Source: Rouxiella chamberiensis
Lineage (GTDB): Bacteria > Pseudomonadota > Gammaproteobacteria > Enterobacterales > Enterobacteriaceae
Length of the DNA stretch: 64,000 nucleotides
Direction: 5' to 3'
NCBI RefSeq assembly: GCF_026967475.1
Contig: NZ_CP114058.1
Span: forward strand, 372,001-436,000
Below the pieces are notes generated by a model, which did no database searches, was not told the origin of the DNA, and worked only from the letters and a program-made list of their open reading frames with translations. Below, piece after piece: positions 41,246 through 50,001 of the stretch. Positions within the stretch are counted from its first letter, which is position 1, and each line of letters opens with the position of its first letter. The position numbers and the translations under genes are program-made.

Positions 41246-41818
41246 ATGAAACGACTTATCGTCGGTATTTCCGGTGCCAGTGGCGCCATTTACGGCGTTC
41301 GCCTTTTGCAAGTGCTGCGCGAAGTCGCAGACGTTGAAACTCATCTTGTCATGAGCAACGCGGCGCGTCAGACGCTGGCGCTCGAGACCGACTACAACCT
41401 GCGTGATGTGCAGGCGCTGGCGGACGTGGTTCACGACTCCCGTGATATCGCCGCCACCATCTCCTCCGGCTCGTTCAAGACCGCCGGTATGGCCATTTTG
41501 CCATGTTCAATCAAAACCCTTTCCGGCATCGTCAACAGTTATACCGATGGATTGCTGACGCGCGCGGCCGATGTGGTGCTGAAAGAGAGCCGCCGTCTAG
41601 TGTTGTGCGTGCGTGAAACGCCGTTGCATCTGGGCCATCTACGTTTAATGACCCAGGCCGCCGAGCTTGGCGCGATTATCATGCCGCCTGTGCCGGCTTT
41701 CTATCATCGTCCGGCATCGGTGGAAGACATCATTGATCAGACCGTTAACCGCGTAATTGACCAGTTTGACATCGACCTGCCCGAAGACCTGTTTGTTCGC
41801 TGGCAGGGCAGCCATTAA
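41246..41818 (+). CDS. ubiX: Flavin prenyltransferase UbiX
   Basis: UbiX prenylates FMN to make the cofactor of the decarboxylase UbiD in ubiquinone synthesis. The 190 residues begin MKRLIVGISGASGAIYGVRLLQVL with the flavoprotein SGASG motif, and contain SGSFKTAGMAILPCSIKTLSGI and VLCVRETPLHLGHLRLM, both typical of the family. It follows purF, as in E. coli. Confidence 0.95.
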   Translation: MKRLIVGISGASGAIYGVRLLQVLREVADVETHLVMSNAARQTLALETDYNLRDVQALADVVHDSRDIAATISSGSFKTAGMAILPCSIKTLSGIVNSYTDGLLTRAADVVLKESRRLVLCVRETPLHLGHLRLMTQAAELGAIIMPPVPAFYHRPASVEDIIDQTVNRVIDQFDIDLPEDLFVRWQGSH

Positions 41819-41864
41819 GTTTTTGCAAGCCTTTCTGCCCTAAATTTGCCCAATATGATATCGA

Positions 41865-41903
41865 TGCACCAAAATTGAACTCTTTATGTTTTATTTTGGT
41901 GCA
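41865..41903. promoter_or_regulatory. Inverted repeat with NtrC-like half-sites upstream of hisJ
   Basis: TGCACCAAAAT (41865-41875) and ATTTTGGTGCA (41893-41903) are perfect 11-bp complements. Each contains one strong NtrC half-site (consensus TGCACC-N5-GGTGCA). They lie about 110-145 bp upstream of a sigma-54-type promoter, where an enhancer would be expected. Confidence 0.5.
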
Positions 41904-42009
41904 TTTCTGTTTCAATCTTTAGGCAGCGGGCGTTTAGGCGGTGATTTTGCAGACTATTCCTCACCCATTTTACGTACTGTCGCTCACTAAAACGCCGCTT
42001 GCTAAAAGT

Positions 42010-42026
42010 CGGCACGATTACTGCAT
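42010..42026 (+). promoter_or_regulatory. Sigma-54-type promoter of the hisJQMP operon
   Basis: CGGCACGATTACTGCAT has the invariant GG-N10-GC (GG 42011-42012, GC 42023-42024) of -24/-12 promoters and resembles TGGCACG-N4-TTGCA. In Salmonella argT has an NtrC-dependent sigma-54 promoter, so nitrogen control fits. Confidence 0.55.
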
Positions 42027-42049
42027 AACTTATGCATAATTACTGCATA
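42021..42049 (+). promoter_or_regulatory. TGCATA repeats, possible ArgR boxes
   Basis: CTGCATAACTTATGCATAAT followed by TACTGCATA gives three TGCAT-type elements about ten bases apart, reminiscent of weak tandem ARG boxes. They overlap the start-site side of the sigma-54 promoter. E. coli hisJ is reported to respond to ArgR; here the match is loose. Confidence 0.3.
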
Positions 42050-42209
42050 GACGTTAATGCAGTGAAAAAAGAGGTGAATGTAGTAAAAATGTTACCGACA
42101 TAGACCGGTGACTAATAATAAAACGGTTATCTCGATAATCCACTCACACGACATACAACACACAACACACAACAAACAACAACGCACGATTAATGGCTGA
42201 GGGTAAAGT

Positions 42210-42992
42210 ATGAAAAAGTTGTTCAAGGTTCTTCCTCTGGTATTAGTATTGGCCAGCGCAGGTAGCGCTTTTGCTGCCGTGCCAAAGGCAATCAAAATCG
42301 GTACGGATCCAACCTATGCGCCCTTCGAGTCAAAAGACTCCAGCGGTAAACTGGTTGGTTTCGATATCGACCTGGCCAACGAAATGTGCAAACGTGCCGA
42401 AATCAAATGTACCTATGTTGAAAGTGATTTCGATGCCCTGATCCCGTCCCTGAAAGCCAAAAAAATCGACGCCATCATATCTTCGCTCTCCATTACCGAG
42501 AAACGTCAGCAAGAGATCGATTTCACCGAAAAACTCTATGCTGCCAACGCGCGCCTGATTGCCACGACAGGCTCGAAGGTCCTGCCAACGCTTGACTCCC
42601 TCAAAGGTAAAAACGTAGGCGTATTGCAGGGTTCCACGCAGGAAGCCTATGCCAACGCAATGTGGCAGCCAAAAGGCATCAACGTGGTGGCTTACCAGAA
42701 CCAGGATCTGATTTATGCCGATCTGGGGTCGGGTCGTCTTGACGCCGCATTCCAGGACGAAGTGGCAGGCAGCGAAGGCTTCCTGAAACAACCTGCGGGC
42801 AAGGGCTATGCGTTTGCGGGTCCTTCCGTGAAAGACGACAAGTTCTTCGGCGTCGGAACGGGCATGGGTCTGCGTAAAAGCGACAGCGATTTGAAAGCCG
42901 CACTCGACAAGGCTTTCGACTCGATGCGTAAAGACGGCACCTACGACAAGCTGGCGAAAAAATACTTCGACTTTGACGTGTACGGCGGCTAG
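42210..42992 (+). CDS. hisJ: Periplasmic histidine (or lysine/arginine/ornithine) binding protein
   Basis: This is the substrate-binding protein of the HisQMP ABC importer. The 260 residues have a signal peptide ([22 protein letters not shown]), then [21 protein letters not shown] and [13 protein letters not shown], the ligand-binding start of family 3 solute-binding proteins. [24 protein letters not shown] and the ending YFDFDVYGG are shared by HisJ and ArgT. E. coli has both argT and hisJ in tandem; here only one gene exists, so it may serve both roles. The long upstream region carries nitrogen-type control elements. Confidence 0.9.
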   Translation: MKKLFKVLPLVLVLASAGSAFAAVPKAIKIGTDPTYAPFESKDSSGKLVGFDIDLANEMCKRAEIKCTYVESDFDALIPSLKAKKIDAIISSLSITEKRQQEIDFTEKLYAANARLIATTGSKVLPTLDSLKGKNVGVLQGSTQEAYANAMWQPKGINVVAYQNQDLIYADLGSGRLDAAFQDEVAGSEGFLKQPAGKGYAFAGPSVKDDKFFGVGTGMGLRKSDSDLKAALDKAFDSMRKDGTYDKLAKKYFDFDVYGG

Positions 42993-43027
42993 GCAACATC
43001 TGACGACGTCAGGAAAACTCCTCAACG

Positions 43028-43052
43028 GCAGCCTGTCCCCGTGGCAGGCTGC
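43028..43052 (+). terminator. Stable hairpin between hisJ and hisQ
   Basis: GCAGCCTG and CAGGCTGC enclose nine bases in the hisJ-hisQ gap. There is no T-run, so it is probably a 3'-stabilising or attenuating element that keeps hisJ mRNA abundant relative to hisQMP, as the REP element does in Salmonella. Confidence 0.5.
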
Positions 43053-43117
43053 TTTCAGGAGAACAATTATAAGCCTGCGATACGCAGTCTGATTCTCGTC
43101 AAAGACAGGACATTTTC

Positions 43118-43804
43118 ATGTTATACGGGTATTCCCAGGTTATTATCCAGGGCACGATAGTCACCCTTGAACTGGCACTTTCCTCGGTGCTGCTGGCCGT
43201 GGTCATCGGCCTTATCGGCGCGGGCGGCAAACTTTCCAGAAACCGGGCGGTCTCGGGCTTGTTCGGTGCCTACACCACGCTTATCCGCGGTGTGCCCGAT
43301 TTGGTCTTGATGCTGCTCATTTTCTACGGGTTGCAGATTGCCCTCAACAGCCTGACCGAATCTCTCGGCATGGATCAAATCGATATCGATCCGCTGAGCG
43401 CCGGTATCATTACCCTCGGCTTTATTTACGGTGCCTACTTTACCGAAACCTTCCGTGGCGCATTTATGGCCGTACCACGCGGGCAAATCGAAGCCGCCGT
43501 GGCTTTTGGTTTCAGCGGGCCGAAAATCTTTCGCCGCATTCTGTTTCCGGCCATGATGCGCTTTGCACTTCCGGGCATCGCCAACAACTGGCAGGTTATC
43601 CTCAAGGCGACGGCGCTGGTTTCGCTGCTGGGCCTCAACGATGTGGTAAAAGCCACCCAGCTGGCGGGTAAGGGAACCTATCAACCGTTTTACTTTGCCA
43701 TCGTTGCGGGTGTGATTTACCTGATATTTACCACGCTTTCCAATGGTGTGCTGGTCTGGCTCGATCGCCGCTATTCGCTGGGTGTGAAGAGGGCCGAGCT
43801 ATGA
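43118..43804 (+). CDS. hisQ: Histidine/LAO ABC transporter permease HisQ
   Basis: HisQ is one of two inner-membrane permeases of the histidine/lysine/arginine/ornithine importer. The 228-residue protein begins MLYGYSQVIIQGTIVTLELAL and has five hydrophobic helices and the EAA loop (QIEAAVAFGFSGPKIFRRILFPAMMR) that contacts HisP. Its stop overlaps the hisM start (ATGA), indicating coupled translation. Confidence 0.95.
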   Translation: MLYGYSQVIIQGTIVTLELALSSVLLAVVIGLIGAGGKLSRNRAVSGLFGAYTTLIRGVPDLVLMLLIFYGLQIALNSLTESLGMDQIDIDPLSAGIITLGFIYGAYFTETFRGAFMAVPRGQIEAAVAFGFSGPKIFRRILFPAMMRFALPGIANNWQVILKATALVSLLGLNDVVKATQLAGKGTYQPFYFAIVAGVIYLIFTTLSNGVLVWLDRRYSLGVKRAEL

Positions 43805-44517
43805 TTGATATCTTGCATCAATACGGTATGGCGCTGCTGTACAGCGACGGCTACCGTTTTACCGGTCTCGCGGTAACGCTGTGGCTATTGATAAGTTCGG
43901 TGGTTATGGGCGGACTGCTGGCCATCGTCATGGCCGTCGGGCGCGTGTCACCCAATCGTTTTATCAGTACGCCTATCTGGCTATTTACCTACGTGTTTCG
44001 CGGTACGCCGCTGTATGTGCAGCTGCTGGTGTTTTATTCCGGCATGTACAGTCTGGAGATAGTGCGTGGCACCGACTTTTTGAACGCCTTTTTCCGCAGC
44101 GGCCTCAACTGCACCATTTTGTCTTTGACGCTGAACACCTGTGCCTATACCACCGAGATCTTTGCCGGTGCGATTCGCGCGGTACCGCACGGAGAGATTG
44201 AAGCTGCCAACGCCTACGGATTTTCGCGTTTCAAGCTTTATACCTGCATCATTCTGCCTTCCGCGTTGCGCACTGCGTTACCGGCTTACAGCAATGAGGT
44301 CATTCTGATGCTGCACTCTACGGCGCTCGCCTTTACCGCGACCGTGCCCGATGTGCTAAAGATTGCCAGAGACATCAACTCCGCGACCTATCAGCCTTTT
44401 TATGCCTTTGGCATCGCGGCGGTGATTTACCTGATTGTGTCATTTGGATTGATAAGTTTGTTCCGCAAGGCGGAAAAGCGCTGGCTCGGGCACGTCAAGC
44501 CCCAGTCCTCTCACTAA
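43801..44517 (+). CDS. hisM: Histidine/LAO ABC transporter permease HisM
   Basis: HisM is the second permease of the importer and pairs with HisQ. The 238 residues contain LFTYVFRGTPLYVQLLVFYSG and the EAA loop EIEAANAYGFSRFKLYTCIILP, as in E. coli HisM. It lies between hisQ (4-bp overlap) and hisP (45-bp gap). Confidence 0.95.
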   Translation: MIDILHQYGMALLYSDGYRFTGLAVTLWLLISSVVMGGLLAIVMAVGRVSPNRFISTPIWLFTYVFRGTPLYVQLLVFYSGMYSLEIVRGTDFLNAFFRSGLNCTILSLTLNTCAYTTEIFAGAIRAVPHGEIEAANAYGFSRFKLYTCIILPSALRTALPAYSNEVILMLHSTALAFTATVPDVLKIARDINSATYQPFYAFGIAAVIYLIVSFGLISLFRKAEKRWLGHVKPQSSH

Positions 44518-44562
44518 AATAAGCGTATCAACAGTGCAACCTTCACCTGTGCGGGAAAAATC

Positions 44563-45336
44563 ATGTCAGAAACAAAATTAGCCGTAATCGATCTGCATAA
44601 GCGTTATGGCGAGCACGAAGTGCTGAAAGGCGTTTCACTGTCGGCCAATGCCGGTGATGTTATCAGTATTATCGGCTCCTCCGGATCCGGAAAAAGTACC
44701 TTCCTGCGCTGTATCAACTTCCTTGAAAAACCGAGTGAAGGCTCGATAAGCGTTAATAATCAGGACATTCGCATGGTGCGCGATACCGACGGCCAGCTCA
44801 AGGTTTTCGACAAGAAACAGCTGCAGCTGCTGCGTACCAAGCTGACGATGGTGTTTCAGCATTTCAATCTGTGGAGCCACATGACGGTGCTGGAAAACGT
44901 CATGGAAGCCCCGATCCAGGTGCTGGGGCTGAGCAAGGCCGAAGCGAAGGAGCGGGCCGTGCGCTATCTCGACAAGGTTGGCATCGACGAGCGTGCGCGC
45001 ATCAAGTATCCGGTTAACCTTTCCGGCGGTCAGCAGCAGCGCGTTTCGATTGCCCGGGCGCTCGCGATGGAACCCGAAGTATTGCTATTCGATGAGCCGA
45101 CTTCGGCGCTGGACCCAGAATTGGTGGGTGAAGTGCTGCGTATCATGCAGAAGCTGGCGGAAGAGGGCAAAACCATGGTCGTGGTCACCCACGAGATGGA
45201 ATTTGCGCGCCACGTCTCAAATCATGTCATTTTCCTGCATCAGGGCGTTATCGAAGAAGAGGGCAATCCGGTCGATGTGTTTGGTAGCCCTAAAAGTGCA
45301 CGGCTTCAACAATTCCTCTCCGGGGCGCTCAAATAG
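44563..45336 (+). CDS. hisP: Histidine/LAO ABC transporter ATP-binding protein HisP
   Basis: HisP is the ATPase subunit; two copies power import through HisQM. The 257 residues contain Walker [14 protein letters not shown], the signature [16 protein letters not shown], Walker [15 protein letters not shown] and the switch His in VVVTHEME. Length equals the E. coli protein. It closes the operon; a repeat array starts 11 bp after the stop. Confidence 0.96.
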   Translation: MSETKLAVIDLHKRYGEHEVLKGVSLSANAGDVISIIGSSGSGKSTFLRCINFLEKPSEGSISVNNQDIRMVRDTDGQLKVFDKKQLQLLRTKLTMVFQHFNLWSHMTVLENVMEAPIQVLGLSKAEAKERAVRYLDKVGIDERARIKYPVNLSGGQQQRVSIARALAMEPEVLLFDEPTSALDPELVGEVLRIMQKLAEEGKTMVVVTHEMEFARHVSNHVIFLHQGVIEEEGNPVDVFGSPKSARLQQFLSGALK

Positions 45337-45347
45337 CCTGTCGTTCT

Positions 45348-45689
45348 TGACGCTGCAGCATCGTTGGCTTCGCTTGCTCGCCCGAATCACTGACCTGTGT
45401 CAGCGCATTGGGACTCTCAAGCTTGCCGCCTTGCTGCAACGCCAATCACATAGGGCTATGCCCGTTATACATGACGCTGCAGCATCGTTGGCTTCGCTTG
45501 TTTGCCCGAATCACTGACCTGTGTCAGCTCATCGGGACTCTCAAGCTCGCCGCCTTGCTGCAACGCCAATCACATAGGGCTATGCCCGTTATACATGACG
45601 CTGCAGCATCGTTGGCTTCGCTTGCTCTCTCAAGGCTCGCCGCCTTGCTGCAACGCTAATCACATAGGGCTATGCCCGACATACGTAAC
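45348..45689. repeat. Three tandem intergenic repeats, period 124 bp
   Basis: Units begin at 45348, 45472 and 45596, each with TGACGCTGCAGCATCGTTGG. Units 1 and 2 are 124 bp and nearly identical; unit 3 is about 90 bp because a 34-bp internal block (the CACTGACCTGTGTCAG hairpin region) is missing. Each unit ends with the small hairpin GGGCTATGCCC. The array fills the gap between hisP and the FGGY kinase gene. It looks like an ERIC/BOX-type palindromic intergenic element that has been tandemly duplicated. Short open frames inside it are spurious. Confidence 0.85.
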
Positions 45690-45711
45690 GCTCTACATCG
45701 ACGTATGATTT

Positions 45712-47255
45712 TTATGGCTCCTGAGTGAGATCATACAGCTGGTGCATATCTTCTTTGAGATGTTGATAGACCGATCGATAGGTTTGAAACAGCGCGTGGT
45801 ATTTTTCGTGGTTCTCCGCGTTGGGAGTTGCGCGGGATTCGAGGGTGAACCATTGTTTGATCTGTTCGGCGTTGTGCATGATGCCGACGGCTTTCGCGGC
45901 AAGAAAACAGTCGCCAAGCGGGGCTTCAACCTCTTCCTGGATAGTCAGCACCGGATATCCGGTGACGTCGGCGATAATCTGCATCCACATATCCGAAAAC
46001 GCGGCACCCCCACCACGATGAGTTCGTTATCCAGCCTTTCGGCGCACGCCTTGCCTGACTCGATGTTGTCTTTAAGTGCAAAACTGATGCCCTCGAGCAC
46101 CGCGCGGTACAGATGGGAGCGACGGTGATACAGGCTTAACCCGACGAAGGTGCCGGTTGCTTTGGCATCCCATATCGGGCTGCGTTCTCCCATCAGATAA
46201 GGCAAAAAGATCAGCCCGTTGGCACCGGGCGGCAGGAGGGAAGCCTGTTCTTCCAGCAGAGAGTGTACCGCGCAGTTTTGGTCCGCCGCCCGTTGTTTTT
46301 CGCCCGCGCAGAATTGATCGATAAACCAGGTGACGCAAGCGCCCGCCGTGATGGCGCCGCCAAAAGTATAGACATCCTCCAGCGGATTATTGACGTGAGG
46401 CATGCTTATCAGCCCGTGGCGCGCGTCAACGTTAGGGTTCACGAAACCCCAGCACATGGAGGTGCCGATCATCGCCACATGATTACCCGGCGCGACAACG
46501 CCTGCCGCCAGCGTCGCGACCGCGGCATCTACGCCACCGGCCACAATCGGTGTGCCCGCCATCAAGCCGAGTTTTTCGGCCATGTCCGGCAGGAGACCGC
46601 CGACTATTTCGTCCGACGCCAGCAGTCGTGGCGGCATCATCGATTTTGGAATACCCAGCATGCGGCAGGCTTTGGTCGACCAGTCGCGCTTCCTGATATT
46701 GTAAACCCCGCCAATGTTGCCCGCCGATGAGTGATCAACGGCAATTTCACCGGTGAGGTGGTAATTGATATAGCTGTTGGGCGGCAGAAAATAGCGCGTC
46801 TGCTCCCAGACGTCGGGCTCGTTTTCCTTGATCCACAGGATCTTGGTATAGCCGTAGTAACTGTCCAGCCCATTACCGGTGATGTTGAACAGCTCATGGG
46901 TATCGACCTCGTTTCTGACCCATTCGACCCGCTCGCCGGCGCGGCGATCCATCCAGATTAGACAGGGATAGAGCGGGCGAATGTTTTCATCGACGGCGAT
47001 GCCGGAGCCGCCATAAAGGCTGCTGATGCACACCGAGGCAATCTGTGCCTTGTCGACGCCGGATTGCCTGACGATGTCGGTCAGGACAGAGAGTACGGCT
47101 TCCAGCCAGACGTCAGGCCACTGCTCGGCCCAGAGCGGTTTCGGCGTTTCTACGTGGTAACTTTGCGAGGCACTGGCATGAATACGACCATTGGCATCCA
47201 TCAGGATGCCTTTGGTGCTCTGTGTGCCGATATCGACTCCAATGACATATTTCAT
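45712..47255 (-). CDS. FGGY-family carbohydrate kinase, one apparent frameshift
   Basis: The protein phosphorylates a sugar or ketose with ATP. It begins MKYVIGVDIGTQSTKGILMD (phosphate-1 motif) and contains ICISSLYGG-like, GGVDAAVATLAAGV and MIGTSMCWGF blocks of the xylulokinase/ribulokinase group. The frame breaks at the C5 run 46007-46011 (plus strand; one base missing); restoring it gives ELIVVGGGAAFSDMWMQIIADV, the FGGY C-terminal signature region, ending in LTQEP. Length is about 515 residues. It lies 12 bp after the polyol dehydrogenase in one operon. The natural substrate is probably the ketose made by that enzyme. Confidence 0.85.
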
Positions 47256-47267
47256 GGCGGATTTCCT

Positions 47268-48354
47268 TTAAGGAACCAGCAAAACTTTGACCGAATCTGT
47301 CCCGTGTGCCATTTCGAATGCTGCTTCCCATTCATCAAGTGAATAGGAATGAGTGACAATGCCTTCCGAGCTAAAGAGTTTGCGCTCGAAGAAGTCGATG
47401 ACGGTTTCATAGCAGTGTGGGCCGAGGTGCGCACCGCGAATATCCAGCTCTTTTCTGTCGCCGATGATAGACCAGTCGACGGTGGTATCTTTGCTAAATA
47501 CGCTGAACTCGACGAAGCGCCCCATCTTGCGGATCATGTTCAGGCCTTGCGGTACGCTGGCCGGATTGCCGGTGGCTTCGATATAGACGTCACAGCCGTA
47601 GCCGTCGGTGAGTGCCTTGACCTTGGCGACCACATCTTCTTCCAGAGGATTCATGACCACATGGGCACCGTAATGTTTTGCCAGCGCCAGCCGGTTCGGG
47701 AACGGTATCCAGTACGATAAACAGCTTTGGCGTTTTAAGACGGATGGCCTGAATCATGCCCATGCCGAGCGGTCCTGCGCCGGAAAGCACGACTACGTCA
47801 TTGAACTGGATATCGCCGCGATTCACCGCATGAATGGAACAGGCGAAAGGTTCGATGAGGGCGCATTCGTTTAATGATAACGAGTCGGGAATTTTATGAA
47901 CGCGGCTGGTGGGTTTGAAAATCATGTATTCCGTCATGCCGCCGTCGGCATCCTGATGCTGAAAACCATAAATATCGTGTTTTTCGCACATCCAGTAGTC
48001 ACCGCCTTTGCAGAAGCGGCATTTTTCGCAGGGAACAATCTGCTCGGCTATTACACGGTCGCCGAGCCTCACGTCAAAATGCGCGAACCCACCGGGACCT
48101 TCGCCGACGACGACCCCGAAAAATTCGTGACCCGGCACCACCGGCGGTTTCACCCATGAAGGGGACTCGCCATTGCCCCAGAACATGGGAGCGCCGCCGT
48201 GGCAGTGAACGTCCGATGCACAGATACCGCAGGCGCTGATTTTAATGAGTAATTCATTTGCCTGAGGAATGGGCAACGGGACGTTTTTAATTAAACGATA
48301 ATCATGCGGCCCATAATTCACTATTTGTTTAATTGTTTGCGGTAAATTAGTCAT
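47268..48354 (-). CDS. Zinc-dependent polyol/alcohol dehydrogenase (MDR family), one apparent frameshift
   Basis: This is a medium-chain dehydrogenase of the sorbitol/threonine dehydrogenase type. It has the catalytic zinc region KISACGICASDVHCHGG and GHEFFG, the structural zinc Cys cluster CEKCRFCKGGDYWMC and the NAD-binding VVLSGAGPLGMGMIQAIR. The frame breaks at GGG 47698-47700 (plus strand; one G extra); correction gives DTVPNRLALAKHYGAHVVMNPLEED. Length is about 362 residues. It is first in an operon with the FGGY kinase and divergent from the polyol permease, so it probably oxidises an imported polyol to a ketose. Confidence 0.85.
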
Positions 48355-48674
48355 TTGAATTCCTTCTCCTCTCTAATGGGTTTGGCTACCGTAATTTTTA
48401 AAATCTCATCCGTCAATGGACGGTCAATGGATTAAATAATAATTTAGAGCGTCGTCACTTTAATTCGCTTATTGGTTAATGTTTTATTTCTTTCTTATTA
48501 GTTGAGTCAATAAGTTGTAAAAGTAATTAACAAAGTGCGGTAAATTTATTTTGTGACCCTGCGCGCTATAATCGAAATATCAAGTTGACGTTGGTAGGGG
48601 TAAAACTGATTAGATGGGCTTTCGTGGTGTAGGCAAGCTCGGTTATTTTAATTTATAAAAATAATGAAGGACTA
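48355..48674. promoter_or_regulatory. Divergent control region of the polyol genes with GTCAATGGA direct repeats
   Basis: This 320-bp AT-rich interval separates the dehydrogenase-kinase operon from the permease. GTCAATGGA occurs at 48412-48420 and 48423-48431, an 11-bp spacing that puts both copies on the same helical face, as for many activator sites. No regulator gene is adjacent. Confidence 0.4.
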
Positions 48675-49936
48675 ATGATGAACATAATAAAAGATCACTG
48701 GCTAGGATTGCCCAAAAATCTGCTGTGGGGGTATATCGCCATATTTTTATTCATGACAGGCGATGGTTTTGAACTGGCTTTTCTTTCTAGATATATCATT
48801 GAGTTAGGGTTTTCACCCTCCCAGGCGACCTTTGCCTTTGCCGTTTATGGACTTTGTGCAGCCCTTGCTGCATGGGGGTCCGGCGTCATTGCCGAAGTGA
48901 TTACCCCGCAAAAAGCCATGAGAATAGGTTTTATGATGTGGGTCGTCTTCCATATATTATTTATGTATTTCGGTTTGATGAATAAAAACTACTATTTCAT
49001 TCTGCTGTTTTATGGAATTAGGGGTTGGCTTATCCTTTGTTCCTATATTCATTCATTGTCGTTATTGTTCACAACGTCCGTGAGGAATTAGTGGGTTCCG
49101 CCTGCGGTTGGTTCTGGGCGGCTTATTCGCTCGGGATAGGCGTGTTGGGTAGTTATTTGCCGAGCCTGTTCATTACCCAGATAGGTGAGTTGAATGTTTT
49201 GTGGCTTTCGTTGATTTGGGTGTCGGCGGGCGGTCTTATTGCAATGGTGTCATTAAGGAATATTAAAACCTCTTCCCATATGCTCACGTTAACCACCAAA
49301 CAAAAATTCAGCGAAATGAGTCTGGCGGTTACGCTATTAATTACCAATAAAAATATCCGTTTGGCGAGCCTCGTCAGAATCATCAATACTCTGTCGCTAT
49401 TTGGTTTCCCCATTATCATGCCGATGGTGTTTATCGATGAAATAGGTTTCAGTATGCCCGACTGGCTGCAAATCTGGACTCTGTTCTTCTTCGCCACCAT
49501 CGTGTTCAACGTCTTCTGGGGGATCATGTCGCAACGATGGGGCATTCTGCGCGTGATCCGCTGGTTTGGGGCAATTGCCTGCGCCGTATTCAGTATCACC
49601 TTTTACTTCCTGCCCATCTACTTCGGCCCCAACTTCTGGATAGCCGCGCTGGGTGCCATTCTGCTGGGGGCATCGACCGCCGGATTCGTGCCGATGACCG
49701 CGCTGTTTCCTGCGCTTGAACCCAGACACAAGGGCGCTGCCATCTCTGTGTGCAATCTCTCTGCGGGTTTAAGCAACTTTTTTGCTCCTGCACTCGCCAC
49801 CATCCTGCTGCCGATTGTCGGCGTAAAAGGCGTCGTGTTCACCTACAGCGGATTGTATATCCTGGCCTTCGTTTCTGACGTTGTACATCGAATTCAAGCA
49901 AAAGTATTTTGGCCTGACGCCAAAAGCCGTGCCTGA
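48675..49936 (+). CDS. MFS polyol permease, RbtT/DalT-like, one apparent frameshift
   Basis: This proton-driven importer belongs to the polyol permease group of the major facilitator superfamily. LLWGYIAIFLFMTGDGFELAFLSRYI, EVITPQKAMRIGF and LEPRHKGAAISVCNLSAGLSNF resemble Klebsiella ribitol and D-arabitol transporters. The frame breaks at 49025-49026 (GGGGTTGG; one T missing); correction gives FYGIRGLAYPLFLYSF, as in the family. Length is about 421 residues and twelve helices are expected. AAGGA precedes the double ATG at 48675. It is divergent from the dehydrogenase, consistent with one inducible polyol pathway. Confidence 0.85.
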
Positions 49937-49966
49937 GGGTGTTTCCTGAAAGACGTGCAAAGGAAT

Positions 49967-49997
49967 GCCCCTGCCAAAAGGAAAGGCAGGGGCCTTT
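49967..49997. terminator. Terminator between the polyol permease and pepT
   Basis: GCCCCTGCC and GGCAGGGGC form a 9-bp GC-rich stem with a 9-base loop between convergent genes. The T-tract is weak on both strands. Confidence 0.6.
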
Positions 49998-50001
49998 GCC
50001 G

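Noticed and set aside
45348..45708. Repeat array as a CRISPR locus or as small genes
   Set aside because: The period is 124 bp with no short conserved repeat and unique spacers, and no cas genes are present. Open frames in the array change with each copy and only mirror the repeat.
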